64,000 nucleotides of DNA from UBA1189 sp045654565 (GTDB lineage Bacteria; Bacteroidota; Bacteroidia; Bacteroidales; Bacteroidaceae), in NCBI GenBank assembly GCA_045654565.1, contig JAZONP010000219.1:4224-68223 (forward strand). Reading direction: 5' to 3'. The notes beneath the pieces are model-generated. The model was not told the origin of the DNA. It did not search any database and was given only the letters and a program-made list of their open reading frames with translations. This document shows positions 35,091 through 44,558 of this stretch, piece after piece; the stretch's first letter is position 1; each line of letters opens with the position of its first letter. A program made the position numbers and the translations under genes.

Positions 35091-35154
35091 GCAATTCACA
35101 ATTGACAATTGACAACGCAACTCATAATTCATAACTCAGAATTCAGAATTTTAA
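35091..35154 (+). repeat. AATTGACA/AATTCA short repeats upstream of the DEAD-box gene
   Basis: A run of related octamers (CAATTCACAATTGACAATTG, then CATAATTCATAACTCAGAATTC). Of the same type as those at 8638-8668 and 341-365, and always just upstream of a start codon in this window. Confidence 0.6.
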
Positions 35155-35157
35155 AAT

Positions 35158-36474
35158 ATGGATTTCTACGATCTCGACTTAAACGACGATGTTCTCGACG
35201 CCCTCGACGCGATGAATTTCACCACTTGCACCCCTATCCAGGAGCACACCATCCCGCCATTGCTTGAGGGACGTGACCTCATCGGTGTTGCCCAGACCGG
35301 CACAGGAAAGACGGCAGCTTATCTACTGCCCATCCTCAGCATGCTTAGCGATGGAGGCTACCCCGACGATGCCATCAACTGCGTCATCATGTCGCCCACC
35401 CGTGAGTTGGCACAGCAGATCGACCAAGCCATGGAGGGTTTCTCCTACTATGTACCCGTAAGCAGCGTAGCCGTGTACGGAGGTAATGACGGCATACGCT
35501 ACGAACAAGAGCGCCGTGGTCTCTCGCTGGGTGCCGACGTCATCATTGCCACGCCTGGACGTCTCATCAGCCACATCTCATTGGGCAATGTAGACCTCTC
35601 GCGCACCTCGTTCTTTATCCTTGACGAGGCTGACCGCATGCTAGACATGGGATTCTACGACGACATTATGCAGATAGCCAAGCAACTCCCCGAGAACCGT
35701 CAGACCATCATGTTCTCAGCCACCATGCCCGACAAGATACAGAAACTAGCCTCCTCTATTCTACACAACCCAGTAGAAGTACGTATCGCTGTAAACAAGC
35801 CTGCGGACAAGATTGTACAGACTGCCTATATTTGTTACGAGACACAAAAGTTGGGTATCATCAAGAGCCTCTTCAAAGACACTAAGCCCGAGCGTGTCAT
35901 CATCTTTTCATCCAAGAAGACCAAGGTAAAAGAGATTGCAGCAGCCTTCAAGCGCATGAAGCTCAACGTGGGAGAAATGCATAGCGACCTCGATCAAGCA
36001 CAACGAGATGTGGTGATGCGCGAATTCAAAAGTGGCCGTATTGACATCCTCGTAGCAACTGACATCGTATCACGTGGCATAGACATCGACGACATACGTC
36101 TCGTCATCAACTACGATGCTCCGCATGATTGCGAAGACTATGTACACCGCATAGGCCGTACGGCCCGTGCTGGCGCAGAGGGCTGTGCCATCACCTTCGT
36201 AGCCGTAGACGACCAAACCCGCTTCGCAGCCATCGAGGAGTTCATCGGCCGTGAAGTGCACAAGTTACCTCTTCCTGAAGAGTTGGGCGAGGCTCCCGAG
36301 TATAATCCTCAAAAGACCAAAGGACGTAACAAAGGAGGCCATGGGAAAGGACGCCATAACAAGGGGAATAACAATAGCCCCAAGGGAGGTCATCGTGGCA
36401 GGAAGGGAAAACGCAACGGTACTCCGAAAGGTAAGCCTAGCACAAATGAAGCAAACGTAAACAACAAAAAATAG
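35158..36474 (+). CDS. DEAD-box RNA helicase
   Basis: A 438-residue ATP-dependent RNA helicase. It shows the Q motif (FTTCTPIQEHTIP), Walker A AQTGTGKT at 45-52, PTRELAQQ, the DEAD box in ILDEADRMLDMG near 157, SAT, and the C-terminal domain with VATDIVSRGIDIDD and HRIGRTARAG. The last 60 residues form a basic, Gly/Asn/Lys-rich tail (GRNKGGHGKGRHNKGNNN), as in RhlE- and CsdA-type helicases that act on ribosome assembly or mRNA decay. It follows the permease by about 70 bp and may be partly read from its promoter. Confidence 0.95.
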   Translation: MDFYDLDLNDDVLDALDAMNFTTCTPIQEHTIPPLLEGRDLIGVAQTGTGKTAAYLLPILSMLSDGGYPDDAINCVIMSPTRELAQQIDQAMEGFSYYVPVSSVAVYGGNDGIRYEQERRGLSLGADVIIATPGRLISHISLGNVDLSRTSFFILDEADRMLDMGFYDDIMQIAKQLPENRQTIMFSATMPDKIQKLASSILHNPVEVRIAVNKPADKIVQTAYICYETQKLGIIKSLFKDTKPERVIIFSSKKTKVKEIAAAFKRMKLNVGEMHSDLDQAQRDVVMREFKSGRIDILVATDIVSRGIDIDDIRLVINYDAPHDCEDYVHRIGRTARAGAEGCAITFVAVDDQTRFAAIEEFIGREVHKLPLPEELGEAPEYNPQKTKGRNKGGHGKGRHNKGNNNSPKGGHRGRKGKRNGTPKGKPSTNEANVNNKK

Positions 36475-36514
36475 TTTCTATTATCTCAGACATTCGAATT
36501 AGGATGCAAATAAA

Positions 36515-36545
36515 AGAGGGGATTAGCCATTGACTAATCCCCTCT
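36515..36545 (-). terminator. Terminator of the C1 protease gene
   Basis: Twelve paired bases (AGAGGGGATTAG and complement, 7-nt loop) followed on the minus strand by TTTTATTT. It also stands between two convergent genes. Confidence 0.8.
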
Positions 36546-36552
36546 CCTTGTA

Positions 36553-39500
36553 TCACTTCACCACGGTTTTCTGACCGTTAATAATATAGACACCGGGATC
36601 CAATTCCTGAGTAGACTTGGCATTCAACCTTATAGGACGTCCTGACACATCATAAATCATCAACGTAGGCGTTTCGCCGTCAACCTGATCAATACCCGTA
36701 TCAGTCTTCACTGTCACTACACAAGTCGCTGAGAAGTCAGCTGTCTTAGCTGTAATGATGGCAGTACCCTCCGCAACCGCTTTCACCACTTTTCTTGAAA
36801 TGGTAGCGACCCTCACATCCGAAGAACTCCAGGTAATAACCTTGTTATCAGCATTCTCGGGCAATACGGTTGCTGAAAGTGTTACTTTCTCGCCCACCTT
36901 AAGTTCTACTTCTGTGTAGTTCAAGATGATATCCGTTACAGGAATATAGCGTTTTTCCACGGTCACCACACAAGTAGCTTGTCTGCCACCAGCCTTAGCT
37001 GTAATGGTCACTGTTCCTGGAACAATCGCAGTCACCACTCCATCCTTCACGGTAGCGATGTCAGCATTCGAAGTCTCCCAAGTTATGGCCTTTTCATCGG
37101 CATCCTCAGGCAACACCGTTGCAGTAAGTGTCAACTCATCACCCTCCGTCATGGTGGCGGTAGACTGACTCAGGAGTATACCCATTACCTCTACATAGCG
37201 TTTCTCCACGGTCACCACGCAAGTAGCTTCCTTGTCTCCAGCCTTAGCTGTGATAACAGCCACACCCGGCGCCACTGCCGTCACCACGCCACGAGCGACA
37301 ATGGCTACGGTATTATCCGATGTTGTCCAAGTCACCGTCTGGTCTGTAGCATAGCTGGGAGCAATAGAGGCTTGCAATGCCAATGCCTCACCAGCCATCA
37401 ATGTGGCTGTGCTATAGTTTAGAGTCAACTCAGCCACTTCCACGATGGGGAATTTTTCAAGAGCCGCCTTGGAATTAAATGTCTTGGCCGGACGGATAAC
37501 AAACGAATTGCCTCCATCGGGAGTTGCATAAGCATTGATAACCAACTGACGTTCGTTATTTACATTAATATAGTGCGACTCGTCAAAGTAAGCCACATAA
37601 GTGGTATCATACGCACCCTCCTTGAAGTAAATGGGGTCTGTGGGCGAATCGGCAAGTTTTCCGTCCTTATTCACAAACTTCTTTTCCAACGCGTGATAGA
37701 GATAGTGTGTAGCCCCCTCATCGTTAGTAAGGAAGGCAAACTGTTGTATCGCATCGTCTCGGTCAGCAACAATACCCAAAGTGGTATTCGATACCAACAC
37801 ACCTTCGCTTTGAGATACTGCCCATGAGGTGAGTCCCTGCGTGTGGTAAGGAAGTGAGATGTAGTAGAGTCTGTCATTGATCAGCTTAGCGATAGAAGAG
37901 ACAGCATCCGATGACTTCTCGAATACGGTCACAGGACTCTGCATCAATCTAAATCGCTGCAAGGTCATACAGCTCTGTCCGCTCATATTTACCAACAGGC
38001 CAATGCTTACGGTAGTCTCCTCTGTAAGTACGAAGCCCAAGGTATTCTTGTTAACCTGCCCCTTAGGGGTCATTGCCTTATAGGCGATGGCCTCACCCAA
38101 TTCCTCTTTCACGGGCAAGGTGCTTCCTGCAGCTACGACAAGATATGATGCACCGCATTGTCCTTCATACGTAGCGTCATACTCGGCCTCGAATGTATAG
38201 TATCCCTTCGGCAATGTAATTGTCTGGAATACCTTATGATTGCTGAGCGTATTGGCAAATCCATCCCATCCCGTGGTGACGGTAAAGGTACGTCCTTTGT
38301 TCACATCGACATGTGCTCCGGTAGTAATATTTCCGTTAACAACAGCATTCTCCATGGTCCATCCTGTCAGCTTGAGGAAACGAGACGAATTGTTCGGGTT
38401 AACGGTTTGGTTATTGCTTGCAAAAGCCTCCACATAGTTGGTAAGAGTGGTCGCCGTGATATCCTTTCCACCAGCCTCGCTGAAATTGAGGCAGAAGACA
38501 CCTTTCGACAATCCCCACGCGTCACCATCAGGACCAAAGCCTGTGCGTCGGCCATGGAGACCTCTCGAGGTTGCATCCTGCACATCACCTCCGCTCTGAT
38601 TGAAGTTGTAGTAGAGTTTCAATCCTTGAGCACTCTCTGCAGCAGCCACATCGGCTATGGGGCTATTGGCATAGGTACGTAGTTGAGCATCCGTGAGCGC
38701 TTTTCCCCATACGCGGAACTCATCGATGCTACCCTTGAATGGAGCGCCCGAGGTACCAATGCTAAAGTTGCTGATAGCAGGCACCGCAGTAGAAGCGATA
38801 GATTTTGAGTAATTCAACACACCATCACGGTAGAAGCTCACCTGTCCACTATTGAATGTCACAGCATAGTGATGCCACTCACCAGGAACAACGAAGTTGC
38901 TACCCGATGACAGACTCTTTCCTTCCACATAGAGAGTCATCTGTCCGCTGGCATTGGTCTTTACATGCATTGTCTGGTCACTCTCACCAATACCATTACA
39001 GAAAGTGTTGAGCCAAGCACTATTCATCCACCAGTCAATAGTGAAAGCACTCTGCCCTGCAGTAATGGGCGACATACCTACGTTCACACTGGCACCATCA
39101 TATGAGAAAAGCAATCCATTCTTACTGTCTGCATTGGTCACAATGAGTGCTCTTTCGCGAGTCACGTCACTATTTCCTTCATTGTTTGCTACGGTAAGAG
39201 TCACATCATACACGCCCGGTTGATCCATCACAAGCGCTCTATACTGGTCATATAAGATATAGTTCGCCTTTTCGCTACCGATTCGCCACTCCCATTTGGT
39301 AGGTGCATAAAGCGACTCGTCGACGAACTCCACCTCCTGGCCCTTAATCACTACGGCAGGGGCTATGCTGAAGGCAGCCTTGGGCGCCACCTCAAGCACT
39401 TCAATCTGCTCAGTATGACTCTTCTCACGGCCATCGGGTGCTGTCACGGTCAGTGTCACGCTATACGTACCCTTGGCCTGGTAGCTGGTAGCTACGCTGG

Positions 39501-42282
39501 GCGATGCAGCTTCCTCCACATCGGCTCCAGGCATACTCCAACGATAGATATATCCTACTTGAGGATTCTTTGCGTGCAGAGCGATACGCTCTCCAGCAGG
39601 AACCTGAGCGGCATTCATCACAAAGTCGGCCTCTACCTCGGGAGCCTCTGCCACAACGACGTCATATGTCGCAGTAGCGCTGCTTCCGGCAGCAGTGTAG
39701 GCAACTGCCGTTACGGTATGTATTCCGGCCGTGGCAAAGGTCACTGTGGGCGACAGAATGTTGACATTCTCAATGCCGGCCGACTCGATAGTCCACGCGA
39801 TGCGGTTAACGGCCGCACTATAGGTTGCACTGAGCGTAGTAGGTATACCGGCATAGATGGTGCCCTTGGGCTCATCGATGCTGACGCTGGGCTCGCCAGC
39901 AACAGCGCCCAATTTGCCCATATCAGCGATAACCACATCGTAGCTACCTTTGATTGTTGCGTGATGACCTCCCACGCAGTCGTAAATCAGCGGTTCGCCA
40001 TCCTTACCGGTGATGAGGTCACCCTTGAGGTAGGTCACGAGTCCTTGAGGCATGATGTTACCCGTGAACTCCGTATTCATACACGCCTTGAGTTCCTTGG
40101 CTGTGCGAGCTGTATTCCAAATGCGTATCTCGTCGTACACGGCATCTTGCTCTGCACTGACTCCCGATGAGAACACGAGGTCGCCAAATCCTCCTACACC
40201 ACTATAGCTATCGGAGGTGCAACTGGTGCGGTTCACTCCATTGACGAAGATGCTCAGTTGGTTCTTTTTGATTACCATAGCGATATGAGTCCACTGTCCT
40301 ACAGAAAGCGCAGCTGTAGTAGCACGGTTGCTAGTATCCCAACCTGCATAGAATGTTCCGTAGGCATCGGTATGGAACATGAAGCGTCCCCAACCCGGTC
40401 CACCGGTCTGGTTGTAATAGCTGAGGCTGGTAGGCTTAATCCAGAACTCTATAGTAGCCTCCTCATAGTGGGTAGCCATAACATCAGGGATAGTGAATCC
40501 AGCCTTGTTAAACTTGATTGCCGCGTTCTGTTCCGATGCTACGAGGGGGATACGCGCTATGATACAGTCTGACTCAGTTTCATCGGCATACACTGCGCTG
40601 ACTCCATATTCACCAAGTGCAGGTATAGTATGCGGAGTATAGCTATAGGTGTCGGCTGGCAGTGAAGCCACGTGTGCTCCGTTGAGATAGACGTTGTATG
40701 CCACAATAGTGTTTGCCGAGCGCAAGGGAGCCTGCCAGGTAAGCACGCCATCAGCAAAGGTCGCATTCTGCGGTTTATAGTATCCGCTACCCTGTACGAC
40801 AACAGAGATGATGGTCTTTTCACCAGCATTCTTCACCTCTACCCCCTCACCGATGGCGAAGGGAGTCTCCACACCAAGTTCATCGAAACGATAGTCTATG
40901 ATTGAAGCGTTATGGATGGTACCCTTACCCTCTGCCCATGAGCGAGTGTCAACAATGAAGAAGTACTTGAGCGGCTGGCTCATATCATATCCGTTGCTCA
41001 GGTCGGTGAGGTCGTAACCAAACTCCATAGGCTCAGTATGCAACTTGCCATCAGCCCAACGACCCAGCATGGGAACCTCGGGAGCGGGATTAACGTTACC
41101 ATTACCACCATCACCGGCATAAGTGAAGTGGATGAACGACACCGTTTTCTCGGGCTCCGTAGCATCGAGGTCAGCACTGACACCAGCGCTCAGAGCAATC
41201 TCACTACGGCGACTATAGTCCATCTCGAGTTTAATGGTACGGAGGGGACGATAGTCTTTACGCACCTTATAGATTTCGGGTTGCCACCACTGCTTGTTGA
41301 AGGTACCATCGCTACGGAAGGCACTTCCCGCATAAGCATAAGGGCAGTAGACGAAACCTTGGTTACACCACCAGGCACCCCACGAGTTAACAATAATCCA
41401 GGCACCCAGTTCATCGGCCTCAGGCTCACCATATTTGCCATCGCCATCGAGGTCAAACTCTACACGGTCATCGTATCCTACGATGGTGAGTGCGTGGTCT
41501 ACCTGTACTCCCCACTTCTTCACATAGCTCATACCGGCTACGCCGATGCTCTCGTTGTTGGCGGTCTTGGGGATAGCCTCCCAGACGCCACCTGATGCGA
41601 CACCGATACCACAGATACCGCCAGCCTGGAACGAGTCGTCGCCATTATGGTTCCACAACCAGTTCTTCACTGCCTCGCGACCTTCCTCAGTACCTACGCT
41701 TACGGGGAAATTCGTGGGCTGCAACATACGGTTGTGCATCGCCTCGTACCATTTGTCGTAGCCCTGCATCCAACCGAAGTCATTGTATGTCTCCTCCTGA
41801 TAACCGAAGAGCGACGAGTAGGTCTGTCCACCATAGGTAGCAGCCGAGGGCACACCCACCTTGGTTACAAACTCATCCTTACCCTGACCGGGCGAGTTGG
41901 TATGCAACCACACGAAGTGCGAAGGGTAGTAGTTGTGGGGATCCGAGCCATCGAGGTTACGATAGGCAGCCAATTCGTAGCTAAACATATAGCTGATACG
42001 CGATGCCGAACCGCACGAACCACCATCCTGATTGAATACCGGTGGGAAATGACGGTTCAAGCCATTGTGCACATGGTCGGGACGTCCGCTTGCAGCTCGG
42101 TCACGAGACTGGGCGCGAGCCTCCTTCGCCGAAGGCATCAGCGACCAATCGGGATTGATACTCTCCGAGTAGTCGGGATACTTTGTGCGGTCCACATCTA
42201 CGGTCTGAGCTTGTGCATTCAATGCAACAACACCACTTAGAAATAGCGTAGCAAGAACTTTTGTTGGGATAAACTTTTTCAT
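36553..42282 (-). CDS. Giant secreted papain-like (C1) protease with LamG, PKD and Big_2 modules
   Basis: A 1909-residue exported protein, signal peptide ending VALNAQAQ. Residues about 70-330 are a papain-family peptidase with Cys90 (NQDGGSCGSAS), His263 (QVDHALTIVGYDD) and Asn299 (IIVNSWGAWW). A fibronectin-like region follows, then a LamG/concanavalin domain (about 590-760), PKD-like domains (about 800-1080), a second LamG (about 1100-1280), a carbohydrate-binding-like stretch, and three tandem Big_2 domains (about 1619-1860), each with TW.(S/T)SD...A and ending TCVVTVEKRY. The last 40 residues (MIYDVSGRPI ... PGVYIINGQKTVVK) resemble a type IX sorting tail. It probably degrades proteins at the cell surface while binding glycans. 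It is a single gene with its own terminator. Confidence 0.9.
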   Translation of the reverse strand: MKKFIPTKVLATLFLSGVVALNAQAQTVDVDRTKYPDYSESINPDWSLMPSAKEARAQSRDRAASGRPDHVHNGLNRHFPPVFNQDGGSCGSASRISYMFSYELAAYRNLDGSDPHNYYPSHFVWLHTNSPGQGKDEFVTKVGVPSAATYGGQTYSSLFGYQEETYNDFGWMQGYDKWYEAMHNRMLQPTNFPVSVGTEEGREAVKNWLWNHNGDDSFQAGGICGIGVASGGVWEAIPKTANNESIGVAGMSYVKKWGVQVDHALTIVGYDDRVEFDLDGDGKYGEPEADELGAWIIVNSWGAWWCNQGFVYCPYAYAGSAFRSDGTFNKQWWQPEIYKVRKDYRPLRTIKLEMDYSRRSEIALSAGVSADLDATEPEKTVSFIHFTYAGDGGNGNVNPAPEVPMLGRWADGKLHTEPMEFGYDLTDLSNGYDMSQPLKYFFIVDTRSWAEGKGTIHNASIIDYRFDELGVETPFAIGEGVEVKNAGEKTIISVVVQGSGYYKPQNATFADGVLTWQAPLRSANTIVAYNVYLNGAHVASLPADTYSYTPHTIPALGEYGVSAVYADETESDCIIARIPLVASEQNAAIKFNKAGFTIPDVMATHYEEATIEFWIKPTSLSYYNQTGGPGWGRFMFHTDAYGTFYAGWDTSNRATTAALSVGQWTHIAMVIKKNQLSIFVNGVNRTSCTSDSYSGVGGFGDLVFSSGVSAEQDAVYDEIRIWNTARTAKELKACMNTEFTGNIMPQGLVTYLKGDLITGKDGEPLIYDCVGGHHATIKGSYDVVIADMGKLGAVAGEPSVSIDEPKGTIYAGIPTTLSATYSAAVNRIAWTIESAGIENVNILSPTVTFATAGIHTVTAVAYTAAGSSATATYDVVVAEAPEVEADFVMNAAQVPAGERIALHAKNPQVGYIYRWSMPGADVEEAASPSVATSYQAKGTYSVTLTVTAPDGREKSHTEQIEVLEVAPKAAFSIAPAVVIKGQEVEFVDESLYAPTKWEWRIGSEKANYILYDQYRALVMDQPGVYDVTLTVANNEGNSDVTRERALIVTNADSKNGLLFSYDGASVNVGMSPITAGQSAFTIDWWMNSAWLNTFCNGIGESDQTMHVKTNASGQMTLYVEGKSLSSGSNFVVPGEWHHYAVTFNSGQVSFYRDGVLNYSKSIASTAVPAISNFSIGTSGAPFKGSIDEFRVWGKALTDAQLRTYANSPIADVAAAESAQGLKLYYNFNQSGGDVQDATSRGLHGRRTGFGPDGDAWGLSKGVFCLNFSEAGGKDITATTLTNYVEAFASNNQTVNPNNSSRFLKLTGWTMENAVVNGNITTGAHVDVNKGRTFTVTTGWDGFANTLSNHKVFQTITLPKGYYTFEAEYDATYEGQCGASYLVVAAGSTLPVKEELGEAIAYKAMTPKGQVNKNTLGFVLTEETTVSIGLLVNMSGQSCMTLQRFRLMQSPVTVFEKSSDAVSSIAKLINDRLYYISLPYHTQGLTSWAVSQSEGVLVSNTTLGIVADRDDAIQQFAFLTNDEGATHYLYHALEKKFVNKDGKLADSPTDPIYFKEGAYDTTYVAYFDESHYINVNNERQLVINAYATPDGGNSFVIRPAKTFNSKAALEKFPIVEVAELTLNYSTATLMAGEALALQASIAPSYATDQTVTWTTSDNTVAIVARGVVTAVAPGVAVITAKAGDKEATCVVTVEKRYVEVMGILLSQSTATMTEGDELTLTATVLPEDADEKAITWETSNADIATVKDGVVTAIVPGTVTITAKAGGRQATCVVTVEKRYIPVTDIILNYTEVELKVGEKVTLSATVLPENADNKVITWSSSDVRVATISRKVVKAVAEGTAIITAKTADFSATCVVTVKTDTGIDQVDGETPTLMIYDVSGRPIRLNAKSTQELDPGVYIINGQKTVVK

Positions 42283-42342
42283 GACAGTGTTTTGTTGATA
42301 CTGATTAAAGGGTATTAGTTTAACTTTTATACTTTTAACCTA

Positions 42343-42350
42343 CAAATGTA
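42343..42350 (-). promoter_or_regulatory. -7 element of the C1 protease gene
   Basis: TACATTTG on the minus strand fits TAnnTTTG; transcription would start near 42336, about 54 nt above the ATG. No clear -33 box was seen. A long inverted repeat lies 70-145 bp further upstream. Confidence 0.45.
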
Positions 42351-42420
42351 TACAATCTTTGTGAAAGATTTATTATGAGAGGAGTTTTTTTGCGATAATA
42401 AAGATTGAACGGAGCAAACA

Positions 42421-42494
42421 ACTTTAATTTTTGATCTGGCAAGGTGCAGTGGAATGCATACATCGCTATTCCTTGCCAGGTTAAAAATTAAAGT
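42421..42494. repeat. Long inverted repeat upstream of the C1 protease gene
   Basis: Arms of 24 bp (42421-42444, core TTTAATTTTT and CTGGCAAGG; 42471-42494 the complement, with a 3-bp mismatch in the middle of the arm) enclose a 26-bp loop. The rest of the 500-bp gap (42283-42783) holds no gene. The motif AATTGCAGAAAG occurs twice, near 42533 and 42580. Confidence 0.75.
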
Positions 42495-42719
42495 ATTTTA
42501 CTCATAGAAGACATTTCATTTTAGAGCGGTGAAATTGCAGAAAGGTTTTAAAAATAAATCCTTAAGGCTTTAGAAAAATTGCAGAAAGACTTTTTTCAAA
42601 ACGGACAAAGAGATTTTTCCTCGCCTATAAAGAGTTTTATCAAAGGCTTTCTATTTCGAATACTATGTATAGACTAAAGACACCCAACAACATTAGGCTA
42701 CAACTATATCATTACAATA

Positions 42720-42749
42720 AGAGCCGCTCGAATTAATTCGAACGGCTCT
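42720..42749 (-). terminator. Terminator at the end of the fimbria-like operon
   Basis: A nearly perfect palindrome (AGAGCCG ... CGAATTAATTCG ... CGGCTCT) just beyond the last gene; the minus strand continues TTATTGT, a weak T-run. Confidence 0.6.
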
Positions 42750-42783
42750 TATACAAACCTTTATCTATTGGACTACTCCAACC

Positions 42784-44541
42784 TTAATAATAAAAACGAA
42801 TTGTTGTGGTTTCACCATTCATTACACCACCTTTAAAGGTAAAACTTCCGCCAGAAGTCCAGTATTCCTTGTCAAGGCCAAACATATGAGCATTAGCCTG
42901 GTCTGGGCAATTGGTCTTAAACGAAGCAATGAGTTGATCAATAAGGCTTAATTCCGTATCGTTATATTTTCCATAATCACCTGAATTTGCATATTCCTTT
43001 ATCTTCTTCTTTGCAATTTCGAGTTTATCAATACACAACAAATACTTATATTTATCTATAAATAGACTCTTTTCATCATTACCTAATTTGAATTTATTCT
43101 TAGAGTACATCAATGCTAAGCGGAAGTATGCATCACCATGATTCGCATTAAGTTTCACTGCGCTCTTATAACGGAATGCAGCTTGCTGGTTATTTCCTTG
43201 GCGTTCCAAGATAACACCCCAACGATAATGTAAATGAGCCTTTTCTATATTATCAAGACTCGGTAGACCTAATAAGAATTGTATTTGTCCAATAGCCTCG
43301 TCATAAAGTTCACGTTGGATATACACATTAACCAACAAACGACGTTTATCGACAATTTCAGCAGGATCCACATTAGAAAGGTAGGTATAATTCTCCAAAG
43401 CTTCCACATAAACATTAGAGTTTGGACACTTGCGCAACTTTCGAATTACTTGATCAAGGAACATCTGATCCATCCCCCTTTCCAACATTCGCGAAGCATA
43501 ATACTCTTCTTGAGCTGGGCAATCACCCGGACTAGGAGGATCTAGCACATCAATTATTTTTTTATACTGATCATTATGTCCCTTATGCAAATAGACAATA
43601 TTTCCTTTTGCATCGGAATCGCTCACGTGATCTAACAACAATTGCATTCTCACATCAAAAATATCAAAATCGGCAACATACTGATCCGCATACTTCTTAT
43701 AGTTTCCGTTCAAAGCGTAGGCTCTCTTCAAACGTTGAACTGAGATACGCATGAGCTTATCTACATTAAGGTAATAAACCTCCTCTTGGTTCTCTGGTTC
43801 ATTCAAAGCATCCATAATGTAGTCATACATTTTTACATAATGAGGATGCATTACATTCTCCTCGGTAATTTCACCAGAATACATTTCAATGTAGTCTCTT
43901 ACTTTATTGCTTTTAATCAAGGTCTTCGAAAAAGTTTCGTTCATGCTTGCGTTGATTGTATCAGCATACTCATACCACACGTCATAGACATTCATCAATT
44001 CATTGATGTATATCTCACGTTGAATTGAGTCACAAGTATATCCTATCAAATCTTTAAGAATGCTGATTCCATCGTTGTACAAACTTACACGATATACACT
44101 ATGCGTATCAAAAACAGTTTTCCAAGGATAATAGACAAATATCAACTCTGTAGGATCACCATTAAAATGCAACACATCAGCAAGACCACCCACCGTGGAA
44201 AGACTAACAACCTCTTCCTCTGAGATTGAGCGACCCACCTCGCGAGAAATGACTCCTGCCAATTCGCGCACTGTCAAAGAGTCAATTCCCAAATTGCTGA
44301 ACTTTGCATTAAGATTAACCTTTGATGCTATATGAGGGAATTCTCTCTTTACTATTCTGATAATTTCATCTTGAAAATCCTGTTTATTGAGAAGATAAGT
44401 ATTGTATGGACTCCTATACATCGCAATATTATACACCAAAGAATCACTCAACACCTCTACATCTTGAGCCATTCCCTTAAAGGGAAGGCATAAAATGAGA
44501 AGAAGGACTACACTCTGAAGGAAAGACCTGAATTTATTCAT
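42784..44541 (-). CDS. Exported protein with an acyl-carrier-protein-like domain and TPR-like helices
   Basis: A 585-residue protein with a clear signal peptide (FLQSVVLLLILCLPFKGMAQ). Residues about 54-126 look like an acyl carrier protein: FQDEIIRIVKREF, NLNAKFSNLGIDSLTVRELA with the phosphopantetheine-type Ser88 in GIDSL, and SISEEEVVSLSTVGGLADVL as the closing helix. The remainder is helical, with TPR-like pairs near 430-480 (AHLHYRWGVILERQGNNQQAAFRYKSAV). A carrier domain outside the cytoplasm is very unusual, because the modifying transferase is cytoplasmic; the domain may be unmodified and serve as a docking module. It is the last gene of a seven-gene operon, 17 bp below the multi-barrel gene. 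Confidence 0.75.
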   Translation of the reverse strand: MNKFRSFLQSVVLLLILCLPFKGMAQDVEVLSDSLVYNIAMYRSPYNTYLLNKQDFQDEIIRIVKREFPHIASKVNLNAKFSNLGIDSLTVRELAGVISREVGRSISEEEVVSLSTVGGLADVLHFNGDPTELIFVYYPWKTVFDTHSVYRVSLYNDGISILKDLIGYTCDSIQREIYINELMNVYDVWYEYADTINASMNETFSKTLIKSNKVRDYIEMYSGEITEENVMHPHYVKMYDYIMDALNEPENQEEVYYLNVDKLMRISVQRLKRAYALNGNYKKYADQYVADFDIFDVRMQLLLDHVSDSDAKGNIVYLHKGHNDQYKKIIDVLDPPSPGDCPAQEEYYASRMLERGMDQMFLDQVIRKLRKCPNSNVYVEALENYTYLSNVDPAEIVDKRRLLVNVYIQRELYDEAIGQIQFLLGLPSLDNIEKAHLHYRWGVILERQGNNQQAAFRYKSAVKLNANHGDAYFRLALMYSKNKFKLGNDEKSLFIDKYKYLLCIDKLEIAKKKIKEYANSGDYGKYNDTELSLIDQLIASFKTNCPDQANAHMFGLDKEYWTSGGSFTFKGGVMNGETTTIRFYY

Positions 44542-44558
44542 AGTTCTCTAATATTTCT

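Noticed and set aside
41647..42240. 197-codon plus-strand open frame
   Set aside because: It lies antisense to the catalytic domain of the C1 protease and has no recognisable features.
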